DNA of 7,931 bases from Chloroflexota bacterium (GTDB lineage Bacteria; Chloroflexota; Limnocylindria; QHBO01): contig JAGXHP010000059.1 in assembly GCA_024636135.1 (NCBI GenBank), positions 1-7,931 on the forward strand, given 5' to 3'. Positions within the stretch are counted from its first letter, which is position 1. The number at the start of each line of letters is the position of its first letter. The notes under the pieces are model-generated. The model did not search any database and had not been told where the DNA came from. It saw only the letters and a list, made by a program, of their open reading frames with translations. Below, one piece after another: positions 1 to 6,221 of this stretch. The position numbers were made by a program, and so were the translations under genes.

Positions 1-21
1 CGGCCTCGGCCTCGGCCTCGG
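1..21. repeat. Hexanucleotide repeat coding for an Ala-Glu linker
   Basis: CGGCCT is repeated three times, followed by CGG. On the minus strand it encodes alternating Glu and Ala in the E2 linker. It is cut by the window edge, so its full length is unknown. Such low-complexity linkers are normal in E2 proteins; the exact tandem DNA repeat could vary in copy number. Confidence 0.6.
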
Positions 22-358
22 CGGGCTGCTGCTCTGGTTCGGTCGGTTCAGCCTGGGCTTCGGCCGGCGCCGCCTGCGCCTCGGCGGCCGGCGCGTCGGA
101 CGAGGTCGCCTCGCCGGCACCGTCGCTGTCGATCTCGGCCACGGGAGTACCGACCGCCACGGTCTCGCCGTCGGGAACCAGGATCTTGCTGATCGTGCCG
201 GCGATCTCCGCTGGCACCTCGGCGTTCACCTTGTCGGTGACGACCTCGAAGAGCGGGTCGTACTGCTCGACGGTGTCGCCTTCCTTGACCAGCCAGCGCT
301 CGATCGTCCCCTCGGTGACCGATTCGCCCAGCTGCGGCATCTTGATCGTGGTTGCCAT
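1..358 (-). CDS. bkdB: E2 lipoamide acyltransferase of a 2-oxoacid dehydrogenase, N-terminal part (partial)
   Basis: Only the first 119 codons are in the window; the frame is open to position 1. E2 is the core of the complex: its lipoyl arm takes the acyl group from E1 and passes it to CoA. Residues 1-77 form one lipoyl domain: it begins MATTIKMPQLGESVTEGTI, and the lipoylated lysine is K43 in T41-D42-K43 followed by VNAEVP. From about residue 78 the chain becomes Ala/Glu/Pro-rich, the usual flexible linker towards the E1/E3-binding domain and the acyltransferase domain, both outside the window. The ATG at 358-356 has AGAGGAAGG at 377-369, 10 nt upstream. It lies 65 nt after E1 beta as last visible gene of the operon. 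The lipoyl domain alone cannot tell branched-chain from pyruvate or 2-oxoglutarate E2; the call comes from the E1 genes beside it. Confidence 0.9.
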   Translation of the reverse strand, partial: MATTIKMPQLGESVTEGTIERWLVKEGDTVEQYDPLFEVVTDKVNAEVPAEIAGTISKILVPDGETVAVGTPVAEIDSDGAGEATSSDAPAAEAQAAPAEAQAEPTEPEQQPAEAEAEA

Positions 359-423
359 CGGGTGGAAGCCTTCCTCTGGTCGCGTGCGTTCGTCTTCGTG
401 TGGGTCAGATTGTGAACGATCGG

Positions 424-1410
424 TCAGTAGGCCGCGAGCTTGCGCGCCGCGTCGACGATCCGCGCCGGTCCGATCATGTACCAGTCCTCGAGGGAATGAT
501 GGTACGGAACGCCCGGCACGTCCGGTCCGGCAAGCCGGGTGACCGGACCGTCGAGCTGCTCGAAGGCGCGCTCGCTGATCTCCGCCGCGATCTCGGCGCC
601 GAATCCACCGAACCGATTTGCCTCGTGGACGACCAGCGCCTTGCCCGTCTTTGCCACCGATGCAAGGATCGTCTCGGTGTCGAGTGGGCGGAGAGTCCGC
701 AGGTCGACGATCTCGGCCTCCACGCCATCCTCGCGAGCCAGCGTCTCGGCCGCTTCGAGGGCGCAGGTGCGCATGAAGCCGTAGCAGAAGATCGAGAGGT
801 GCTTGCCGCTGCGAGCCACATCGGCCTTGCCGATCGGCACGACCGTGTCACCGTCGGGAACCTGCCCCTTGAACAGCCGGTACGTCTTCTTGTGTTCGAA
901 GAACATCACGGGATCGGGGTCGCGGATCGAGGCCTTCAGCAGCCCCTTGGCGTCGGCCGGCGTGCCGGGCGCGACCACCTTGAGGCCGACGGTGTGCGTG
1001 AAGTAGCCCTCGTTGGACTGGGAGTGGTACAGCGCGCCGTGAACGCCACCGCCGTACGGCATGCGGATCACCATCGGCGCGGAGAAGGTGCCGTTGGAGC
1101 GGTAGTGAATGCGGCTGATCTCGGACACGATCTGGTTGAACGCGGGATAGACGAAGTCCGCGAACTGCATCTCGGCGACCGGGCGGAGCCCGTAGACCGC
1201 TGCACCCATCGCCGCGCCGGCGATCATGCCCTCGGTCAGCGGGGTGTCCAGGACGCGCTTGTGCCCGTACTTGGCGAACAGCCCTTCGGTGGCGCCGAAC
1301 ACGCCGCCCTTCTTGCCGACGTCCTCACCCAGCACCATCACCTGGTCGTCGCGCTCCATCTCCTCGTCCATGGCGGTGCGAATCGCCTCGAGGATGTTCA
1401 GCTCGGCCAT
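424..1410 (-). CDS. bkdAB: Branched-chain 2-oxoacid dehydrogenase E1 component, beta subunit
   Basis: 328 aa, full length for the family. With E1 alpha it forms the thiamine-diphosphate decarboxylase that converts 2-oxoacids from Val, Leu and Ile and acylates the E2 lipoyl arm. Visible marks: LGEDVGKKGGVFGAT (27-41), DTPLTEG with E60, the glutamate expected to activate the cofactor aminopyrimidine, RPVAEMQFADF (76-86), MPYGGGVHGALYHSQS (117-132) with H129 at the usual active-site histidine, FFEHKKTYR, and a C-terminal transketolase-type domain with VDLRTLRPLD and RLAGPDVPGVPY. From memory the sequence is closer to Bacillus BkdAB than to pyruvate dehydrogenase beta. ATG at 1410-1408 begins 2 nt after the E1 alpha stop; a G-run (1424-1419) inside the end of E1 alpha may serve as ribosome site, so translation is probably coupled. 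Substrate preference is inferred. Confidence 0.93.
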   Translation of the reverse strand: MAELNILEAIRTAMDEEMERDDQVMVLGEDVGKKGGVFGATEGLFAKYGHKRVLDTPLTEGMIAGAAMGAAVYGLRPVAEMQFADFVYPAFNQIVSEISRIHYRSNGTFSAPMVIRMPYGGGVHGALYHSQSNEGYFTHTVGLKVVAPGTPADAKGLLKASIRDPDPVMFFEHKKTYRLFKGQVPDGDTVVPIGKADVARSGKHLSIFCYGFMRTCALEAAETLAREDGVEAEIVDLRTLRPLDTETILASVAKTGKALVVHEANRFGGFGAEIAAEISERAFEQLDGPVTRLAGPDVPGVPYHHSLEDWYMIGPARIVDAARKLAAY

Positions 1411-1412
1411 GC

Positions 1413-2471
1413 TCAGTGCCCCCCGTCGATCGGAGCAAGCGGGACCGCGGTGCCGCCGCCGGGGATCGGCTCGGCATAGACCCGCTCGTGGGCGTCCTCC
1501 GGAGTCGGCTCGGGCCGCGCCTCGGCTCGCTTGCTGGCCTCGTTGACCAGCGACTTGATCTCGGCACGCATCGTTTCGTCGCGTTCGTCGGTCAGGACTC
1601 CGGCGGCTCGCAGCTCGGCCGCGAACTGCGGAATCGGGTCGCGCTCCTTCAGGGCGGCCACCTCCTCGGGGTCGCGGTAGCGGCGCTGGTCGTCATCCGA
1701 CGAGTGGCTCGTGAGCCGCACGACGTGCGCCTCGATCAGCGTTGGACCCTCGCCGCGACGCGCGCGATCGTGGGCCTCCTTGGTGGCGGCGTAACAGGCG
1801 AGGACGTCGCCGCCGTCGACCACCACGCCCGGCATGTCGTACCCGACCGCGCGAGCCGCGACCGAGCTGCCGGCGACCTGCTGATCGAGCGGGACGCTGA
1901 TGGCGTAGCCATTGTTCTCACACACGAAGATGACCGGCAGCTTGTGGACGCCGGCGAAATTCATCGCCTCGTGGATCTCGCCCTGGTTCGAGGTGCCCTC
2001 GCCGAACTGCGTCATCGTGACGACGTCGTCACCGCGGACCCACGCGCCCATGGCGATCCCCACCGCGTGGAGGACCTGGGTGCCGACCGGGGAGCTGAGA
2101 GACACGATGTTGTACGGCGCGCCGCCGTAGTGTCCGGGCATCTGCCGCCCGCCGGAGCTCACATCATCGGCCTTGGCGAGGTGCGCGGTGATGATGTCCT
2201 CGGCGTCCATCCCGAATGTCATGGCGCTCGCGATCGAGCGATAGTACGGCGCCATCCAGTCTTGGCCCTTGCGCATGGCCCAGGACATGGCGACCTGGGC
2301 GCCCTCGTGCCCCTGTCCCGAGATGATGAAAGCGATCTTGCCGGCGCGCTGCATGAGCCACATCCGCTCGTCGACGGCTCGCGCCAGGAGCATGTCGCGA
2401 TACATGCCGAGCACGTCGTCATCGCTGAGCCCGAGCTCCTGGTGTCGAGGCCGGATGTCGGTCTGGGCCAT
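1413..2471 (-). CDS. bkdAA: Branched-chain 2-oxoacid dehydrogenase E1 component, alpha subunit
   Basis: 352 aa from the chosen ATG. It carries the thiamine-diphosphate-binding face of E1. Visible marks: APYYRS (74-79), SGGRQMPGHYG (106-116), the cofactor motif starting with GEG at 157-159 and ending with NN at 186-187 (ENNGYAIS), and the loop VRLTSHSSDDDQRRYR (251-266), which matches the substrate-channel loop holding a histidine and serines in branched-chain E1 alpha. GEG rather than GDG is also usual in the branched-chain enzymes. The start at 2471 is chosen because TAGGAGG lies at 2487-2481, 9 nt upstream; a start at 2507 would add 12 residues and lie inside the E3 gene. The upstream E3 stop codon TAG is part of this same TAGGAGG. 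It pairs with E1 beta directly downstream. Pyruvate dehydrogenase E1 alpha is the main alternative. Confidence 0.93.
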   Translation of the reverse strand: MAQTDIRPRHQELGLSDDDVLGMYRDMLLARAVDERMWLMQRAGKIAFIISGQGHEGAQVAMSWAMRKGQDWMAPYYRSIASAMTFGMDAEDIITAHLAKADDVSSGGRQMPGHYGGAPYNIVSLSSPVGTQVLHAVGIAMGAWVRGDDVVTMTQFGEGTSNQGEIHEAMNFAGVHKLPVIFVCENNGYAISVPLDQQVAGSSVAARAVGYDMPGVVVDGGDVLACYAATKEAHDRARRGEGPTLIEAHVVRLTSHSSDDDQRRYRDPEEVAALKERDPIPQFAAELRAAGVLTDERDETMRAEIKSLVNEASKRAEARPEPTPEDAHERVYAEPIPGGGTAVPLAPIDGGH

Positions 2472-2480
2472 CGAGGACTG

Positions 2481-2487
2481 CCTCCTA
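2481..2487 (-). promoter_or_regulatory. Strong ribosome binding site of E1 alpha overlapping the E3 stop codon
   Basis: Minus-strand TAGGAGG, 9 nt before the ATG at 2471. Its first three bases are the stop codon of E3, so ribosomes finishing E3 sit on the E1 alpha initiation site. It fixes the E1 alpha start and suggests coupled translation. Confidence 0.8.
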
Positions 2488-3903
2488 GACGTGAATGGCG
2501 GCGCCATCGACCGCGAGCGCGGCCTCGGCGAGCACTTCGGTGAGCGTCGGGTGCGCGTGCACGCTCATGGCGATCTCGCCGGCCGTGGCCTCCACCAGTC
2601 GGGCCAGCGTCGGCTCCGCCAGCAGGTCCCCGGCGTGTGGGCCGATGATGTGCGCCCCGAGCAGGATGTCGGACTCCGCATCGACCACGAACTTCGCGAA
2701 GCCATCGACCTCGCCGACGATCGTGGCCTTGCCCAGGGCGCGGAACGGGAAGGACCCTGTCTTGATCTCATGACCGGCGGCAGTCGCCTCCTCCTCGCTC
2801 ATGCCGACCGACGCGATCTGCGGCCGGCAAAACGTGACGCGCGGCATGAGGTCCATGCGGACGGGAGCGGGGTCGTGCCCCGCCAGGTGCTCGACGGCGA
2901 CGACCGCCTCGTGGCTGGCCACGTGGGCCAGCGCGAAGCCCGGAACGATGTCGCCGATGGCGTACAGGTGCTCGACGCCGGTGCGCATGAACTCGTCGAC
3001 CACGACGTAGCCGCGCTCCATCTTCACGCCCTCGATGGCCTCGAGGCCGATCTCCTCGGTCACCGGGCGGCGCCCGACCGCGACGAGGATCACGTCGGCG
3101 GTGATGTCGGTGCGCTTGCCGCCGTCCTTCGTCGCGATCTGGAAGCTGACCTCGCTCTCCGCTTTGTTGAGGGTCTCGGTGTCGATGCTGCTGGCCGCAT
3201 GGATGGCGATGCCCCGCTTCTTGAAGACCCGCGCCAGCTCCTTGCCGACCTCGGGATCCTCGAGCGGGACGATCCGGTCGGCGTACTCGATGAGCGTGAC
3301 CTCGGCACCGAAGTCGCCGTACATGCTCGCCCACTCGACGCCGATCGCACCGGCCCCGACGATGGCGACCCGCCCGGGAACGTCGTTGCGAGACAGGGCC
3401 TCATCGCTGGTGATGATCAGGTGCCCGTCGGGCTCAAGCCCGGGGAGGGAGCGGGGGACCGATCCCGTGGCCAGGATGAGGTTGTCGGCGCTGGCCTCGA
3501 CGTCACCCGACTCGCCGCCGCTGACGCGCACGCTGGTCGGCCCGGTCAGCACGCCATTGCCGCGCAGCACGGTGACCTTGTTCTTCTTCATGAGGAACTC
3601 GACACCACCGACGTGCTTGTCGATGACCTGGTCCCGCCGCTTGCCCAGCGCGCCGTAGTCGAGTCCGATGCCGTCGCTGCCCGAGAGCCCGAACTCGCCG
3701 CCCTGCTCGGTCACGCGATGGAGGAGGTCCGCCGTCTCGAGGAGGGCCTTCGACGGAATGCAGCCGCGGTTCAGGCACGTGCCTCCGAGGCGGTCGCGTT
3801 CGACCAGCCCGACGTTGAGGCCGAGCTGGGCGGCGCGGATGGCGCCGACGTAACTCATGCCGCCGCCGAGGATGAGGAGGTCGAAACGTTGCTGATCTGC
3901 CAT
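2485..3903 (-). CDS. lpdV: Dihydrolipoamide dehydrogenase (E3)
   Basis: 472 aa FAD enzyme that re-oxidises the dihydrolipoyl arm of E2 and reduces NAD+. Order: FAD-binding Rossmann motif at 12-20; GGTCLNRGCIPSK (40-52) with the redox pair C43 and C48; ATGS (145-148); NAD-binding GAGAIG (183-188); second FAD motif around AIGD; C-terminal interface domain ending HAHPTLTE, with the H451-E456 pair that acts across the dimer. Oddity: the first motif reads LGGGMSYVGAIRAAQ where the family normally has GGGPGGYVAAIR, so one residue is missing and the third glycine of GxGxxG is a tyrosine. The ATG at 3903 is supported by AGGAGA at 3912-3907 and by the normal N-terminus; an upstream start at 3999 would add 32 Arg/Pro-rich residues and overlap the thioesterase. 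It is second in the operon, 16 nt after the thioesterase. Being next to E1/E2, it is probably dedicated to this complex. Confidence 0.94.
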   Translation of the reverse strand: MADQQRFDLLILGGGMSYVGAIRAAQLGLNVGLVERDRLGGTCLNRGCIPSKALLETADLLHRVTEQGGEFGLSGSDGIGLDYGALGKRRDQVIDKHVGGVEFLMKKNKVTVLRGNGVLTGPTSVRVSGGESGDVEASADNLILATGSVPRSLPGLEPDGHLIITSDEALSRNDVPGRVAIVGAGAIGVEWASMYGDFGAEVTLIEYADRIVPLEDPEVGKELARVFKKRGIAIHAASSIDTETLNKAESEVSFQIATKDGGKRTDITADVILVAVGRRPVTEEIGLEAIEGVKMERGYVVVDEFMRTGVEHLYAIGDIVPGFALAHVASHEAVVAVEHLAGHDPAPVRMDLMPRVTFCRPQIASVGMSEEEATAAGHEIKTGSFPFRALGKATIVGEVDGFAKFVVDAESDILLGAHIIGPHAGDLLAEPTLARLVEATAGEIAMSVHAHPTLTEVLAEAALAVDGAAIHV

Positions 3904-3919
3904 GGGTCTCCTGGTACGT

Positions 3920-4375
3920 TCAGCCGGCCGTGGCCGGTTCGGGCGTCGCCGCGTCGAACGTCTGGCCCTCGTAGGCGCCGAAGCGGGAGCGCCACTCATC
4001 GGGGACCGTGATCGGGCGGGCGGTTGCGTAGTCGTAGGTGACGAGGACCGTCTGCACGTCCCCGACCAGCCGGCCGGTCGGTGCGACGGTCATCCGATGG
4101 CTCATCCCAAAGCTGGTCCGTCCGACCCGATCGATACGCGTCTCGACCACGACCTCGTCGCCGAAGGCGATCGGCGATCGGTAGTCGAGCTCGACGCGTG
4201 CGAGGATCAGCGGCAGGCGGTCGAACGGTTCGCCTGGCTGCAGCACGTCGAGCAGGTACTGGATGCGAGCCAGCTCGACGTAGCTGAAGAAGACCGCATT
4301 GTTCACATGCCCGAACGCATCGATGTCGCGAAAGCGCACCTGCAGGCTCGTGCGGTGGCGGTAGTCATCGGTCAC
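3920..4375 (-). CDS. Hotdog-fold acyl-CoA thioesterase (4HBT/YbgC-FadM type)
   Basis: 151 aa, about normal for a single-domain 4-hydroxybenzoyl-CoA/YbgC-type thioesterase. It should hydrolyse an acyl-CoA to free acid and CoA in the cytoplasm. The diagnostic stretch is VRFRDIDAFGHVNNAVFF (13-30); D19 is the expected catalytic aspartate, followed by the long hotdog helix SYVELAR and then the strands LARVELDYRSPIAFGDEV. The start is GTG at 4375, with no in-frame ATG near it, no Shine-Dalgarno and a -10-like TAGAAT 8 nt upstream, so the message may be leaderless. It is the first gene of the operon, 16 nt before E3. By position it may act on branched acyl-CoA made by the complex, or recycle trapped CoA; the substrate is inferred. 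The tail after residue 135 is low complexity. Confidence 0.88.
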   Translation of the reverse strand: MTDDYRHRTSLQVRFRDIDAFGHVNNAVFFSYVELARIQYLLDVLQPGEPFDRLPLILARVELDYRSPIAFGDEVVVETRIDRVGRTSFGMSHRMTVAPTGRLVGDVQTVLVTYDYATARPITVPDEWRSRFGAYEGQTFDAATPEPATAG

Positions 4376-4385
4376 GGGCGCCCAT
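4365..4385 (-). other. Possible six-codon overlapping mini-ORF at the thioesterase start
   Basis: ATG at 4385 opens a frame coding MGARDR and stopping at 4365, out of frame with and spanning the GTG start at 4375. If the transcript starts upstream of 4385, ribosomes starting here would compete with the GTG; if it starts at about 4375-4377, as the TAGAAT at 4389-4384 implies, the mini-ORF is not in the message. It may well be chance. Confidence 0.15.
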
Positions 4386-4415
4386 TCTAGCCCGCGGCCG
4401 TGGCGCTGCGCGCAA
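4384..4415 (-). promoter_or_regulatory. Putative promoter of the thioesterase-bkd operon, leaderless type
   Basis: On the minus strand TAGAAT (4389-4384) is a good -10 hexamer ending 8 nt before the GTG at 4375, which puts the transcription start on or next to the start codon. A weak -35 candidate, TTGCGC (4415-4410), lies 20 nt further upstream, a rather long spacer. The 8 nt between -10 and GTG are the palindrome GGGCGCCC. Confidence 0.5.
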
Positions 4416-4416
4416 G

Positions 4417-4433
4417 GTATATACGGTATATAC
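4417..4433. promoter_or_regulatory. Tandem palindrome GTATATAC-G-GTATATAC, operator-like site upstream of the bkd operon
   Basis: Two perfect copies of the self-complementary 8-mer GTATATAC, starts 9 bp apart, symmetric about base 4425. The AT-rich block stands out in very GC-rich DNA. It lies in the 66-bp gap between the PIN gene stop and the thioesterase start, just upstream of the -35 candidate. Nearly the same element lies before the RHH gene (5032-5048), which makes it a candidate binding site for that protein. Confidence 0.55.
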
Positions 4434-4441
4434 GATCCGCC

Positions 4442-4816
4442 TCAGTCTGGAAGCAGGAGTGTGGAGGCGACGTGGCGCAGCTCGGCGTCGCCGCTGACGA
4501 GTGGAACGCCGAGGCCCTCGGCGACGGCGGCGCTCGCCGCCGGGTGCGCGGACAGCCCTCGTCCCAGCCAGCGGGCAAGCTCGTCGGTCCGCGGTTCGTG
4601 CACCTCCAACCCGGCACGAGCGATGAGGGGAGCGAGCGCGCGCAGCCGATCCGGACTCCAGCCACCCCGCGCAGCAGCGTCGAGCACCGAGATGCTGAAG
4701 CCGGTGGACACCAGCACGACGAGGGTCCCGGCCTCGTACTCGTCGCGAAGGCGACGATCCGCGTCCTGCCCGAACCACGCGAGGAACGCGGCCGCGTCGA
4801 GAACGAGCCGCTTCAC
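4442..4816 (-). CDS. vapC: PIN-domain protein, VapC-like toxin with a degraded active site
   Basis: 124 aa, normal for VapC, a family of Mg-dependent ribonuclease toxins held inactive by an antitoxin. The fold is recognisable: VLDAAAFLAWFGQD (5-18) with the first acid D7, YEAG, then a helix starting SISVLDAAAR, and GLGVPLVSGDAELRHVAS (101-118) with D110. Aligned by eye to typical VapC proteins, the glutamate usual in YEV is S43 (SISV), and the aspartate usual in YDA is P92 (AHPAAS). Only D7 and D110 of the four metal-binding acids remain. The codons (TCG, CCG) are several changes from Glu or Asp codons, so a single read error does not explain it. Start is GTG at 4816, overlapping the TGA of the RHH gene as GTGA, the standard toxin-antitoxin arrangement. 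It may be a weak nuclease, or act only as co-repressor. Confidence 0.8.
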   Translation of the reverse strand: MKRLVLDAAAFLAWFGQDADRRLRDEYEAGTLVVLVSTGFSISVLDAAARGGWSPDRLRALAPLIARAGLEVHEPRTDELARWLGRGLSAHPAASAAVAEGLGVPLVSGDAELRHVASTLLLPD

Positions 4817-5022
4817 GAGGTTGCTTCTGCAGCGAGCTCATCGATGCCGGCAAGTGCGGCGCGGACGTCCGCATCGGCGCCGGGGCCCTGCCGGGGCTCG
4901 ACTGATTGGCTCGCCAGGCTCGCGATGAGCCCGCTTCTGGTGAGCCCGCTCCGGGCAGCTGCGTGATCGATGCGGTCGAGCAGCCGCTCATCGATCGAGA
5001 TCAGGACGCGTTTGGCTGGCAT
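4813..5022 (-). CDS. vapB: Ribbon-helix-helix antitoxin/repressor (VapB-like)
   Basis: 69 aa from ATG at 5022. Residues 5-40 fit a ribbon-helix-helix DNA-binding fold: a strand RVLISID, helix ERLLDRIDHAAARSG, turn, then helix TRSGLIASLASQ. The remaining 29 residues have a disordered Pro/Gly spacer and a short helix (ADVRAALAGIDELAAEA), the usual toxin-wrapping tail. Such proteins dimerise, bind palindromic operators and neutralise a partner toxin, here the PIN gene that overlaps by 4 nt. The start at 5022 is chosen because the RHH fold begins right after it; a start at 5133 would run into the peptidase gene. There is no Shine-Dalgarno; TATACT lies 8 nt upstream and overlaps a GTATATAC-type repeat, so autorepression is likely. 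The fold call is good; operator binding is inferred. Confidence 0.82.
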   Translation of the reverse strand: MPAKRVLISIDERLLDRIDHAAARSGLTRSGLIASLASQSVEPRQGPGADADVRAALAGIDELAAEATS

Positions 5023-5030
5023 GCAGGCCG

Positions 5031-5059
5031 AGTATATCGGGTATATACCGCGGGTCAGA
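5031..5059 (-). promoter_or_regulatory. Putative leaderless promoter of the RHH/PIN operon
   Basis: Minus-strand TATACT (5036-5031) ends 8 nt before the ATG at 5022, with no ribosome site between. CTGACC (5058-5053), a partial match to TTGACA, lies 16 nt upstream of it and overlaps the stop codon of the peptidase gene. The pair therefore can be transcribed separately from the peptidase. Confidence 0.5.
5032..5048. promoter_or_regulatory. Imperfect tandem palindrome GTATATCG-G-GTATATAC, operator-like site before the RHH gene
   Basis: Same spacing as the element at 4417-4433 (two 8-mers, starts 9 bp apart) and identical at 15 of 17 positions; the two differences are in the first half-site. It covers the -10 of the RHH promoter, where bound protein would block transcription, as in autoregulated toxin-antitoxin operons. 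Confidence 0.55.
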
Positions 5060-6221
5060 CCGCCTCGCCGATGCGGCCGATGAGCGTCGCCAGCAGTGCT
5101 GTGCGCGGGACGATGCTGCCGAGGTCGAGCCACTCGTCGGCGGAGTGGTCATCCCCTCCCACCGGGCCGAGCCCGTCGAGCACGGGCACGCCGAGTGCCG
5201 CGCACGTGTTCGCATCCGATGCCCCGCCGGTCGCCGCATCGCGCAGGGGAAATCCCAGGTCCGCGGCGATCGAGACCGCCAGGTCAACCAGCCGAGCCGT
5301 TGCCGGCGTCCGCTCCATCGGCGCGTGGGCGGCCGTGCGGCGCAGAGAGGTGGTGACCCCCTCGACGGCCGCGGTCGACGCGATGCGCTCGACCTCGGCC
5401 GCCGCCGCCGCGAACGGCTCCGCGGCCGACGCCCGCAGATCCACCATCAGCTCACAGCGCTCCGGAACCACGTTCGGTCGCGTCCCGCCACGGATCACGC
5501 CGGCGTTGACGGTGACCCCGGGCCAGCGGCCGTTCAGCTCCTGGAGGGCCAGGACCTGGTGCGCGGCGGCCAGGATCGCCGAGCGTCCCTTCTCGGGCTC
5601 GATCCCGGCGTGCGCAGCGCGTCCCGACAGCTCGATCACGTAGTCGCCGATGCCCTTGCGGGCGCTCACGATGTCACCGTTGGCGCGCGCACACTCGAGC
5701 ACCAGGGCCACGTCGTGCCGGGGCGCGAGCTCGCGAATGGTCGGCGTGCTGAACGGCGAGCCGATCTCCTCGTCGGGGTTTGCCACGAACGTGATGGCTG
5801 GGCTCTCGCCCTCGTCGTGCAGCGCGCCGATGGCGTGGAGTCCGGCCAGCAGGCCGGCCTTCATGTCCGTCACGCCTGGACCCGTGGCGCGCATGCCATC
5901 CGACCGATACGGGCGGGCCACAACGGTTCCGGCATCGAACACGGTGTCCATGTGGCCGATGAGGAGCACGCGCGGGCCCGTGCCTGCGAGCCGGCCGACC
6001 AGGAGATCGCCCAGCTGCGGCTCCCCGGCGGCGGGACGGTGGGGCGTGCGCTCGACCTCGGCCCCGAGCTCACGGAGGGTATCGGCCACGAAATCGGCGA
6101 CGCGGTTGACGCCCTCGGGTGTGTACGACCCGCAGTCGATGTTCACGAGCGACTCGAGCTCGGCGAGGAAGCGGGGCAGGCGTGCGTCGGCGCGGCGCCG
6201 GAGCGCGGTCGGATCGGGCAT
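5055..6221 (-). CDS. M20 family metallopeptidase, glutamate carboxypeptidase (CPG2)-like
   Basis: 388 aa, usual for M20 dimetal exopeptidases that remove a C-terminal amino acid (in CPG2, glutamate from folates and peptides). All expected residues are present: GHMDTV (89-94) with zinc ligand H90 and D92, GPGVTDMKAG with the bridging D119, NPDEEIGS (148-155) with catalytic E151 and ligand E152, LEC with ligand E176 (CPG2 has FEP here), the dimerisation-domain GRAAHAG (200-206), TGGASDAN (331-338), and GGDDHSADE with ligand H359. No signal peptide is evident, so it is probably cytoplasmic. ATG at 6221 fits the family N-terminus; a longer start at 6407 would run antisense through the divergent gene. 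It shares a 22-bp gap with the Mur ligase. ArgE/DapE-type or acetylamino-acid hydrolases are alternatives; the true substrate is unknown. Confidence 0.88.
   Translation of the reverse strand: MPDPTALRRRADARLPRFLAELESLVNIDCGSYTPEGVNRVADFVADTLRELGAEVERTPHRPAAGEPQLGDLLVGRLAGTGPRVLLIGHMDTVFDAGTVVARPYRSDGMRATGPGVTDMKAGLLAGLHAIGALHDEGESPAITFVANPDEEIGSPFSTPTIRELAPRHDVALVLECARANGDIVSARKGIGDYVIELSGRAAHAGIEPEKGRSAILAAAHQVLALQELNGRWPGVTVNAGVIRGGTRPNVVPERCELMVDLRASAAEPFAAAAAEVERIASTAAVEGVTTSLRRTAAHAPMERTPATARLVDLAVSIAADLGFPLRDAATGGASDANTCAALGVPVLDGLGPVGGDDHSADEWLDLGSIVPRTALLATLIGRIGEAV

Noticed and set aside
1..21. Short tandem repeat as a CRISPR or regulatory array
   Set aside because: The unit is 6 bp, in frame, and encodes the Ala/Glu linker of E2.
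424..2471. Pyruvate dehydrogenase E1 alpha/beta
   Set aside because: The GEG form of the cofactor motif, the HSSDDDQRRYR loop and the close resemblance of E1 beta to Bacillus BkdAB favour the branched-chain enzyme. Not excluded biochemically.
352..4011. Long plus-strand open frames at 352-1479, 1416-2543 and 2269-4011, antisense to the bkd genes
   Set aside because: Their proteins are His/Arg/Asp-rich with no recognisable domain, and they mirror the codon structure of clear enzymes on the other strand. In DNA this GC-rich, stop codons are rare in the opposite frames.
4417..5048. The GTATATAC elements as target-site duplications of an inserted mobile module
   Set aside because: The block between them is just an RHH/PIN pair with no transposase or integrase, and each element is internally palindromic and placed in a promoter. 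An operator role fits better, though past insertion of the module cannot be excluded.
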